DNA of 64,000 nucleotides, taken from NCBI GenBank assembly GCA_031285625.1, contig JAITVV010000067.1, positions 39,497 through 103,496 of the forward strand, in the 5' to 3' direction. The stretch comes from Prevotella sp. GTDB taxonomy: Bacteria; Bacteroidota; Bacteroidia; Bacteroidales; Dysgonomonadaceae. Position 1 is the first letter of the stretch; every line of letters starts with the position of its first letter. The notes beneath the pieces were generated by a model. It ran no database searches and was not told the origin of the DNA. It saw nothing but the letters and a program-made list of their open reading frames with translations. The position numbers were made by a program, and so were the translations under genes. Positions 17,354 to 27,700 of this stretch are shown here, piece by piece.

Positions 17354-20300
17354 CCTATTATAAAGTTTTTATGTTTTAGTGTTTTCACTTCACAATCTTC
17401 TATGATCAAAGTCTCTCCTTCGATTCTCTTCACTTCATATCGCTTAGGGTTTCCTTGAAGTCCAAATCCTAACATTTTACCATATGATTCTTTAGCCACC
17501 CAAAAACGAGTACTCCATTCGGCAATATCTTTGTCCTTAAGCAAATCTAGTTCGTGAGGAGTAAATGATATATCCAGAAAGTCTTTAGTACGTTCCTCTA
17601 TTGTTTCAATATCAATACCTACTGGCTTGTCTGAAACTATACTTACGCTGGTAGATCCTTTATGTGCCAATGAAATTTCCATACCCTCTATTTCATCTAT
17701 ACCGTATACGTAAGGTTTACCATTGTCATCATATTTAATGAAATATTCGATAGGATATGTCACTTTATCTTTCTTATCCTGGACGTATGATCTTAAGCTA
17801 TCTTTCAAAGCTATTCTACTGGCAAGGTAGTCTTTACGCTTATTGAGCGGGATGGTAGCATATCTTTTCTTTTCAGGCTGATTCAGATATCTTTTTCTTA
17901 AGAATTCCAAGACAGCAGTCTTCTTATATTCACCCTCAAAGAAGAATACCCCGGGCACAATTTGTTCTGCCATCAGATTTCTTCCCGGATTCAGGGTAAT
18001 TGTCCATAATCTTTGATCAAATTCGAAACGCCTGTTCTGCCATCCTTTGGCAACACTCCATAGTTTTCCGTCCCGTTTCAAAATCATTTCACATGTTGTA
18101 AAGTCTTTATCTATAGTTTTGCTCAGACAGATACATTCAAACAGCCCTTCCTGATCATGCATATCCTGATAAAATGTAATATCCTGAACCTTTACAGGGA
18201 AAGTTACATTATTTATTTTCAAAATCAAATGTAAATAAAGCCCATATGTCTGTCCCATATTATCTAATAAAGAACCTTTACCTTCCTGTTTCCGTATATA
18301 GGCTCTTATACCTTTTTCGGTTACATGCGTAACTTTTTCTATACCTTGATATTCAACTCCGTGAAACATATAATTTTCATATATATCCTCGGGAGTAGGT
18401 AAATAGCTTATATTTTCACCCAAATCAATATAATTTTCGTAATATGGATCCGGAGTAGGCAGAGTATCTTTTAGAACAACCTCACCCGAGGCAAAATTCT
18501 TAATACCCAGAGAAATGAGTTCTTCAGATTTCCATACACCATTTATTTTCTGGATGAACGGGGTATGGACTTCCATCCATTGAAATACACTTATAGGGCC
18601 TATACTTACTATTTTTTTAGATAAATCCTGCTTATGTGCAGCTTCTGCCAATAGCTCGAAAGTCATAGTCATAGGAATTACCGGATTTAAATCCTCCGGA
18701 CAATCCCAGTACGATGGTTGTTTCACTAATGAGTGTCCCATCAGTGTAGGGTATGTCTCTAATGAAACATATAGATCTTCAACAAAAGATGTCCCTGTTT
18801 TAGCCTGAGTTTTTACAACTACAGGTTCTACTTTCTCAATTACAGGCTGTATTGTATTTATCACCTGAGGCTGAGGCTGAGGTTGTGGTGCAGTTACAGG
18901 TAATGATTTTACCACAGGTACATTTCCATTCGATTCTCCCCTTTCTTTAAATAATCTGGCCAGCTCCATTTGCATCTGGGCCATTTCTTTCATGTTTTCA
19001 TTCAAGGCAGCCATTACCGGATGCGATGTATCTACTGCCAATGAACCGAAATCAACATTAGAAGTAGCTTTCGCACGTTCTTTTACATGTTGGCTTAGAA
19101 TAGGGAATTCTGTCTGAACATCCATAAACATCTGCAACCTCATCCCTTTGCCGGATTTCTTTTTATTCGCCTTTTCTACATTAAGAAAAGACATGTCCAC
19201 ATCGCGGCCTTCGATATAAAGCAGAGCCATTACACGCCTTAATTGTTCCAATGTAGTTCTTTGACTACTAGTTTCAGATATAGCACTGTATGGCTTATTA
19301 GTAAATATATCGTCTACAAATCCGACAAGACTTCCCCCTCCTACTTGAATAAATACACGTGCGTTCTCTTCCTCATAAAGCTTTTCAACTAACTCCCGGA
19401 ATCTTACACCTTCAAGAAGATGCTTCACAGATAGGGCCTTAATATCCTGAGCTTCGGTTGGATAAGGCTCCAATGTATTGGTAGACCACATAGTTACTTC
19501 AGGGTCATTAAACTCAAGATGCTGAAATGAGTCTTCCAAAAGATCAAGCCTGTGTTTTATGAAAGGAGTATGGAATCCCGATTGATACGGTAAAACCTGA
19601 AAGAAAATCTGCTCCTGTTTAAGCCCTTCTGACAACTTCTTTACAGCATCTTCCGTACCACAAAGTAATACCTGATTTGGACAGTTATCATTAGATAAGT
19701 AAAGATCGGGAATTGTATCCAGATACTTTTTCACTCTTTCTCTACCTATACTTACAGCGATGAAGAAAACCCCATCAATCTTGTACTGGCTTGCATCCAG
19801 ACAATTGATAAGTTTTCTGATCGACTTAGCGGATACCATACCTGATGCTTCCACCCCGAACCATTCTCCGAGGCTGTGTCCGGCATTCATATCTGATTTT
19901 AAGTTCAGCGCCTTCAGCGACATATCCATCGCCCTATTTATCCGATATAGCCTTAGTACATTATCTACCATTTCACTCTCACTCGATCTGTATTCCTCTT
20001 CAGGCAGATTAAGTTTGAAATGATTGAGCAAGCTATCTATTTCAGGATTTACAGACGGATCATATCCTGGGTATAAAAAGGCTATTTTCCCTCCGTTTTT
20101 GATAAGTGGTTTGTTAGTATACCAAATATCTTGACGACCTTTCCATACCAAATCTTTCTCTATAAATTTTATTGCTTTTTCTATCCTGTCTGGTGTCGGA
20201 TTAAAGACCACCAAGCGGTAATCTCCATCCTGATTTGCAGATGATGTTTCTCCATTACGAAGGCTTTTTATCAATGCCTCTTTAGTCGGTGCTGTTAAAG

Positions 20301-21735
20301 CAACCACTTTATCCGGGAATGGGCTTCTATCTGCAGTCAGAGATTGCTTCTCTCCATATGCCTCTAATATGACATGTGCATTAATACCGCCAAAACCAAA
20401 TGCATTCACACCCGCAATAAGAGGATATTTGTTTTCATCCCATTCCTGCAACTGTTGTACAGGTTTGAAACGTGTTTTTTCCATTCCTTTAAGGGGGCGT
20501 TCACAATGTAGTGTCGGCGGAATTTGTCTCGTATACAAAGCTAGAACTGCTTTTATCAAACCAAGAATACCAGCCGCAGGCATTGCATGACCAACATTGG
20601 ATTTTACAGAACCTAACAGAACTTCTTTATCACACTCTTCTTTTGGAAAAACCTCTGACAAAGTTTGTAATTCTGTTCTGTCTCCTACAACTGTTGCGGT
20701 TCCATGCGCTTCCAAGTAACCAATCTTAGCTTTGTCCATCCCAGAATCTGTCCAGGCTGTCTCTATAGCAAGTTTCTGACCTTTAACAGCAGGAGCCATA
20801 ACAGCTACACCCGATCCGTCACTACTTACCCCTATACCTCTGATTACGGCGTAGATACGGTCATTATCTGCAACAGCTTTATCCAGAGTTTTCAGGACAA
20901 CAAAACCTCCCCCTTCACCAATCAATAGTCCATCTGCATCTTCACTGAATGGTGTTATACTTTGCTTATGAGATAAAGCACCCAGTTGTGCAAAAATACT
21001 CCAGAACGGAGTATTGTGACCGGCATGTACACCTCCTGCAACAGCAATATCACATCTCCCGCTTTCCAATTCTTTTACACAATGTTCCAAAGCGATCAAA
21101 GAACTGGCACAGGCAGCATCAATTACATATGAAGGTCCCTGCATGTCCAGTTTGTTGGATATAAGGGAAGCAATCAAATTTGGTATAAGTCCAGGCATAG
21201 AGTCGGCCTGATAGCGGCCCCGGGATGCCTGATATTGTTCTTTAATTTTATCTATTTCTTCGTCAGATAGATCCGGTAATGCTTTCTTTACCACTTCGGC
21301 CATCTGATGACTTACATGAACTATATCCATAGCCCGCCATACAGCAGATCCCACATACGCCCCTTTACCAATTACCAAGGCACACTTTTTCAATGATATC
21401 TTCTTGTCAAATACCGATGCATCTTCCAATGCCTGATAAACACTTTTCAGTGTTAACATGTGGGACGTATCCATTCCTTGTACCGCAAGCGGCAGAATAG
21501 AAAACTCCATAGGATCAAATAATATATCCGGAATAAAACCTCCCCGCTTACAATAGAAACGATCTACAGCCGGCTTTCTTGTTTCATCAAAATATCGGGG
21601 ATCTAACCTATCGGCCGGGGCATCCTTAATACAGTCTACCCCATTGATAAGATTATTCCAATATTCAATGTAATTACTTGCTTCAGGAGCGAAGCAAGAC
21701 ATTCCTACAATTGCTATATCTTTTTTATTTTCCAC
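17341..21735 (-). CDS. PUFA-synthase-like PKS subunit: KS-AT-DH-PPTase
   Basis: A 1464-residue iterative type I PKS subunit. Ketosynthase ~5-460 keeps Cys209 ('DAACASS'), His344 ('EAHGTAT') and His383 ('NVGHAMP'), so it is a condensing KS, not a chain-length-factor. An acyltransferase-like domain ~550-845 has Ser621 ('AGHSLGEW') and 'GFHTPF', but the usual GQGSQ motif is replaced by 'YPGYDPS' and the conserved AT arginine region is unrecognisable. A Pro/Gln-rich linker spans ~940-980. A double-hotdog dehydratase spans ~990-1260, with His1001 ('MGHSLV') and Asp1158 ('LLDNMGQ'). The C-terminus ~1270-1464 is a Sfp/AcpS-fold phosphopantetheinyl transferase, with 'VGIDIE' (1372-1377) and 'WVAKESYGK'. 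It starts 7 bp after the larger subunit. A fused PPTase recalls enediyne PKSs, and a two-subunit layout recalls Pfa synthases. The product is unknown. Confidence 0.93.
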   Translation of the reverse strand: MENKKDIAIVGMSCFAPEASNYIEYWNNLINGVDCIKDAPADRLDPRYFDETRKPAVDRFYCKRGGFIPDILFDPMEFSILPLAVQGMDTSHMLTLKSVYQALEDASVFDKKISLKKCALVIGKGAYVGSAVWRAMDIVHVSHQMAEVVKKALPDLSDEEIDKIKEQYQASRGRYQADSMPGLIPNLIASLISNKLDMQGPSYVIDAACASSLIALEHCVKELESGRCDIAVAGGVHAGHNTPFWSIFAQLGALSHKQSITPFSEDADGLLIGEGGGFVVLKTLDKAVADNDRIYAVIRGIGVSSDGSGVAVMAPAVKGQKLAIETAWTDSGMDKAKIGYLEAHGTATVVGDRTELQTLSEVFPKEECDKEVLLGSVKSNVGHAMPAAGILGLIKAVLALYTRQIPPTLHCERPLKGMEKTRFKPVQQLQEWDENKYPLIAGVNAFGFGGINAHVILEAYGEKQSLTADRSPFPDKVVALTAPTKEALIKSLRNGETSSANQDGDYRLVVFNPTPDRIEKAIKFIEKDLVWKGRQDIWYTNKPLIKNGGKIAFLYPGYDPSVNPEIDSLLNHFKLNLPEEEYRSSESEMVDNVLRLYRINRAMDMSLKALNLKSDMNAGHSLGEWFGVEASGMVSAKSIRKLINCLDASQYKIDGVFFIAVSIGRERVKKYLDTIPDLYLSNDNCPNQVLLCGTEDAVKKLSEGLKQEQIFFQVLPYQSGFHTPFIKHRLDLLEDSFQHLEFNDPEVTMWSTNTLEPYPTEAQDIKALSVKHLLEGVRFRELVEKLYEEENARVFIQVGGGSLVGFVDDIFTNKPYSAISETSSQRTTLEQLRRVMALLYIEGRDVDMSFLNVEKANKKKSGKGMRLQMFMDVQTEFPILSQHVKERAKATSNVDFGSLAVDTSHPVMAALNENMKEMAQMQMELARLFKERGESNGNVPVVKSLPVTAPQPQPQPQVINTIQPVIEKVEPVVVKTQAKTGTSFVEDLYVSLETYPTLMGHSLVKQPSYWDCPEDLNPVIPMTMTFELLAEAAHKQDLSKKIVSIGPISVFQWMEVHTPFIQKINGVWKSEELISLGIKNFASGEVVLKDTLPTPDPYYENYIDLGENISYLPTPEDIYENYMFHGVEYQGIEKVTHVTEKGIRAYIRKQEGKGSLLDNMGQTYGLYLHLILKINNVTFPVKVQDITFYQDMHDQEGLFECICLSKTIDKDFTTCEMILKRDGKLWSVAKGWQNRRFEFDQRLWTITLNPGRNLMAEQIVPGVFFFEGEYKKTAVLEFLRKRYLNQPEKKRYATIPLNKRKDYLASRIALKDSLRSYVQDKKDKVTYPIEYFIKYDDNGKPYVYGIDEIEGMEISLAHKGSTSVSIVSDKPVGIDIETIEERTKDFLDISFTPHELDLLKDKDIAEWSTRFWVAKESYGKMLGFGLQGNPKRYEVKRIEGETLIIEDCEVKTLKHKNFIIGWTQ

Positions 21736-21742
21736 TTTCGAA

Positions 21743-24700
21743 TCAAATATTTAAAAAGCCTTTTACATCTTCTGCACCACCCATTACCAATACATGGTTC
21801 TCTTTACCATATTTGAGCTCATTTACAAAATACTCTGCTCCTTCTTTTAATGGGATCAGTGATACTCCACGTTTTTTAAATTCAGCCTCCAGCGTATCGC
21901 TAACCATACCAGTTCCTTTCCACGGTCCCCAGTTGATGGTCAATATTCTGGCATCCATCTTTTCATTTAAGGCTGATGCGATATGATCAAATACACTGTT
22001 AGCAGAAGCATAATCCGATTGTCCTTTGTTACCATAAGATGAGGCTACACTACTGAACATCACAAATAGTTTAAGATCGGGATGTAGTTCATCCAGTAAG
22101 ACATGCAACGGAGTTACTTTTGTAGAATATACTTGTTCGAAAGAATCGAATGTTTTATGTATAAACAACTTATCGTCCAACAAACCAGCTGCATGGAAGA
22201 TTCCGTCTATTCTGCCATAGGTTTCATATGTTTTCTTGATAAAGTCTCTTAATGCTTGTTCATTCTTTATATCTAAAGAAACATAAGTTACTTTTCCACC
22301 CGTCTTTTCTATTTTCGCAACATTCTCATTTATCTGATTAGCTTTGAATATCTTCTGAACTTTTTTCTCTATCTCACCAGGAGATCTCATATTCTCTTCA
22401 CTGATCAGGTATTTACGTATTTTATCTTTAGAATCCAGCGATTTATATTTATCGAATTCAGGAGTCGGTGCTTCAGATCGTCCAACCAGTATGTAATTAC
22501 ATGGATATTCTTTAGACAATTCACTTACCAACTCAGGAGTAATTCCCTGAGCACCACCAAATACAACAACTACAGAATCTTTGTCCAAGGCCAAATGAGA
22601 ACCTCCATTTGGAGTAAGTTCTACAGGTTTAGGATTTGTGAAATATCTTTTCTCATCCTTATATATTATTTCAATATAGGTAGCATCACGTGTGAGTAAC
22701 TCGTCCACTACAATTTGAGCTAAAGATGCTTTATCGAAGACAGAATGCGATACAACAGCACGGAAGTTTATAGCAGGAAATTCATGAGCAAGGCTCTTTA
22801 TCAAACCTGGGAAACCTTGTATCTCTTTCATTTTAGATATACCTTCTGTAGCCTTAATATTTCCAAGTATATCGCTGAATGTATATACCCACTTGATCTT
22901 GGCAAGATCTACATTCTTTATCATATTAAATACTTCCTTGATGCTGTATTTACGAGGGGATGCTGATGAGTTAAGGATCACCAACCCGTCATATTGAGTA
23001 AGGTCTTCATCTCCCTTAATAAGGTCAACAGTAGCTCCATTCAGTTCCATTACTGCCTTAACACTTTCAGCATATTCACCGCCATCATCTGTTAATGCAA
23101 AATGCTTACCATCGATTAGTATTTTTTCTGAATTCAGTATTTTTTCTTCCAGTTCGAAACTCATCCTTATTAAATCGTCTGCTATAGTCTTGCTTGTTGT
23201 AACTGCAGCTTGTTGAGGCTGAGATTGGGACGGTAATTGAGCAGGAGTTTCTTCACTCTTGCTACCATTCGCCAATTCTTCGATCCAGTCTATTAGTCCG
23301 TTAAGTGTTTTTACAGAAGCTAGTTTCTCAATTGTATCTTCTGCATCTTCAATGCTTCCGGATATATTCAATTTATCCCTCAATGATCCTATTATCTCCA
23401 TACGTTTAATAGAATCGATACTTAAATCGGCTTCAAGATCGAGATCTAATCCTAGCATATCGGTAGGATAACCTGTTTTCTCACTTACTGTTTCCAGAAG
23501 CAATGCTTTAATATCTTCCATGGATACTGCTGCAGGAGCAGTAGCTACTACTGGTTGAGTTGCTACTGGCATGCTTTGTGCACTTTGCATTACCGGAGTT
23601 GTACCCTGCTGTTGAACTGGGGCAGAAGCTTGTTCCTGACCGGCTTTAGCTAAGTCTTCGATCCATTCTATCAGTCCGTTAAGTGTTTTTACAGAAGCTA
23701 GTTTCTCAATTGTATCTTCTGCATCTTCCATACTTCCCGATATATTCAGTTTTTCCCTTAATGCACCGATAACCTCCATACGTTTAATAGAATCGATACT
23801 TAAATCAGCTTCAAGGTCTAGTTCTAGACCTAACATCTCGATAGGATAACCTGTTTTTTCGCTGACTGTTTCCAGTAATAATGTTTTTATATCTTCCATG
23901 GATACAGCTGCAGGAGCAGGAGTTGATGCAATCGGTGCTGCTACAGGCTGAACTGCAACCGGCATATTCACTTGCATTACCGAACCTGCGCTTTGCATTT
24001 GAGGCTGAGCCTGACTCATACTTGATTTTGCAAGATCCTCAATCCATTCGATCAGCCCGTTAAGTGTTTTTACGGAAGCCAGTTTTTCGATTGTATCTTC
24101 TGCATCTTCCATACTTCCCGATATATTCAATTTTTCCCTCAACGCACCGATAACCTCCATACGTTTGATAGAATCGATACTTAGATCGGCTTCAAGGTCA
24201 AGTTCAAGACCTAACATATCGATAGGATAACCTGTTTTTTCGCTTACTGTTTCCAGTAATAATGCTTTTATATCTTCAATAGACACGGCAGAAGTAGCTG
24301 AAGCAACTGGTTGAAGTGCAGCTACAGGCATAACCACAGGTTGCGGTTGTGACTGTTGTACCTGTGGAGCAGGAGCTACAGGCAATACTTGTTGCACTGG
24401 GATCGTTTGTATTGGTGCCGAAATATTATTAGCAGGAGTATGACCTAAGTAACCAAGCATTACATCACGCTGGCTCTGAAGCATCATTCTCATGCTATTC
24501 AGATACTCAAGTACTACTTGATCTGAGGAAGAAGATCCCGAAACAGAATTATTATTTGGATTATTGTACATTTCTTTTAAGTTCATTATAGGTTGCGTAA
24601 TAGGATATGCTCCTGTTGATGGCATTTTTCCATTGGCTGGTACAGCATTATGACCATTAACATGCCAAATAATAGGGCTCTTTTTGTATTGTTCAGGTTT

Positions 24701-27700
24701 ATCAATATCTATGATAGTTGCATTACGTTTATCAAAGAGTTTATCGATATCAACAAACTTTCCGGTTGACAGATACTTAGCAATGCTATGTAAGATGAAA
24801 CTTACTCCATTAAAACTCTTATTCTCTGTTTCAAAAGCAGATACTTTATCTCCTAAAATAGATTGCACAAGCCCTGTGAGGACTCTACCCGGTCCTACTT
24901 CCAGAAATACACGGGCACCATCATTATACATATTTTCAACCTGCTTCGTAAACAATACAGGTTTGATAAGATGTTCCGATAATCTATCTTTTATTTCCTG
25001 ACCTTTAGCCGGATAATACTCTGCAGTCGTATTTGACCAAACTGGAAGACTCAATTTCTTAAAGTCAACTGTTTTCAATACATCAGCATACAAATCTTTT
25101 GATTTATGTAAAAGAGGGCTATGGAAAGCACATGCTACATTCAATTCCTTATATGCAATATTTTTCTTGCTTAGCTTTTGCATAAAAGCATTCACACCCT
25201 CAGTAGATCCTGCAAGAACAATTTGCTTATGTGAATTAAAATTCACTGCCCATACTTCTGTTTCCCCTTCCAGTAAAGCATTTACTTCTGCTTCAGGAAG
25301 ACTCACAGCAATCATTTTACCCTTGTCTTCCTCAACTGCATCCAGTATAGACAAAGCTCTCTTACGACTCAACGAGACTAATTCTTCAGCATCAAAAGCT
25401 CCTGCAAAACACAATGCCGGCAATTCTCCATAGCTATGACCAGCGACCATATCCGGCACAATGCCTAATGATTTGAGGAATTCTGCAAAAGCAAAATCTA
25501 CTATACCAAGCAATGGCTGTGCATTTCGGGTATCAGTAATAACCTTCTGCTGCTCTTTACGCGTTTGTTCATCAAAAGTAGCGTAAGGGAATAATATCTT
25601 TTCGTATTCTTTATGCTTAGCCAGCAAACGGCGCATAGCAGGAAATGCAACAAACATATCGCGCGCCATATTCACTCTCTGACTACCCTGTCCGGAGAAC
25701 ATAAAGGCTACTTTACCATCTTTCGCATTTTTCGGATAAATACCATATTCTTCTTTTCCTGCAAGCGCTGTATCAATTTTTTTCAATAATTCACTACTAT
25801 CACTTGCTACTATAGAAAGTTGGATTTCCTTTTTGCTGTATACAGCCAAGCTATAGGCAATATCCTTAATACTGATCTTGTCGTTGTAGCCCAACACATC
25901 TTTTACTTTCTGCAACTGCTGCTTGGCTTCACTTAATGAATCTCCACGGAATACAAAAAGTTCTGATGGCCATAATGGTAAACTGCAACTAGGAACTTCA
26001 GAATTTTTATGGTTCTCCATCACTACGTGGAAATTGGTTCCACCGAATCCGAAAGCACTAACCCCTGCGATTCTTCTCTCGCTATCCCAGTATCCGGAAT
26101 GTGTATTGAATACAAACGGGCTGCTATCCTTATCATAATAAGGGTTCGGTTTATTCAAGTGCAATGTTGGCGGCTGAACTCTATAGTAGATAGATAGAGC
26201 TGTTTTGATAACCCCGGCAATACCGGCAGCACATTTTGCATGTCCTATCTGTGTTTTTACAGAACCTAACAACGACTGGCCTTTGATGGCTCCCGATTCA
26301 AGGAACATATCTGTCAAGGCACGAAGTTCTGTTCTGTCACCGACTACTGTTCCAGTACCGTGAGCTTCTATCATCTCTACCTGTGATGGCAAGATTCCCG
26401 CACTCTGATACGCTCTTTGTAACGCTTTGATCTGACCGTTTCTATTTGGAGCTGTCAACCCAAGACTTTTACCATCACTACTTCCACCAACGCCTTTTAT
26501 AACAGCATATATCTTATTTCCATCACGTTCAGCATCAGCTAATCTCTTCATAACAAGGACTCCTATCCCCTCACCTAATGCTATACCATCCGAGTCTGCA
26601 TCAAACGAAGCTGAATACCCTTTGCGAGATAATGCATGGGTACATGAAAACATCAGGAAGTCATTGATTCCATTATGCAAATCAGTACCTCCGAGAAGTA
26701 CCATATCTGAACGGTTAGAAGATAGCTCTTGGCAACCAAGATCTAGAGCCGCTAGAGAAGATGCACATGCTGCATCTACAGTATAGTTGCGTCCACCCAG
26801 ATTCAGGCGGTTAGCTATTCTACCGGATATTACATTAGATAATACTCCGGCAAATGAATCTTCATTAAGTCGGGGAAGAGAATTTTTTAACTCATCAGGT
26901 AATTCACCCAAAGCCTGTTTGGCATAACCTCTGAAACCATAGCTGGCTGCTAGTTCGGTTGAACCTTCGGCACCGAATATTACGGATGTATTTTCTAAAT
27001 CTACTTCACCAAGATTACCATATCCTGCATCTGTAAGTGCTTGCTTAGCTACCAAAAGACTCAATAACTGAGTTGGCTCTATAGATGCCAGGGATTGTGG
27101 AGTCATACCGAACTCCAGAGGATCAAAATCTATTGTAGGAATAAATCCTCCCCATTTAGACACAACCTTATCAGTATCAGTTGTATTAGGATCATAATAC
27201 AAATCTTTATTCCAACGGCTGTCCGGAACTTCACTTATACAATCTTTACCAAGAACGATATTTCTCCAATATTCCTCAATATTATGCGCATCAGGGAAAA
27301 TACCTGAAATACCCACAATTGCCACATCTAATGGTTCAGCTTGTGAAACAGGTAAAGAAATATCGGGAAGCTGTGTTAAAAGCTCATTGTTATCTATAGC
27401 TACATGTTTATGTAATTCATCCAGGGTCAACACCTTCTGATTGAGCGCAGCAACCTGCCCTATCATGTAAAGACCTTTTTCTTTTTGCTCCTCTTCACCT
27501 AACTTTACAAGATCGGTACCGATACGCTCAATACCTTTTGTAGCAATTCTGGAACGACCAAGATTTAGTTCTTCCAACCTCACCCAGACTTCTTTACTAT
27601 CAAGATTTTGCTCCTGCAACTTTTCCTTTTCTTTCTCAAAATGTTCTGTGAATGGAGATTTTAAAGATTGAGTTTCTTGTCCGGGAGCTGCTTGAAGGAT

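Noticed and set aside
23270-24286. Regular repeats that could suggest a CRISPR or satellite array
   Set aside because: The units are in-frame ACP domains of the PKS; unit length (258 bp) and protein conservation rule out CRISPR.
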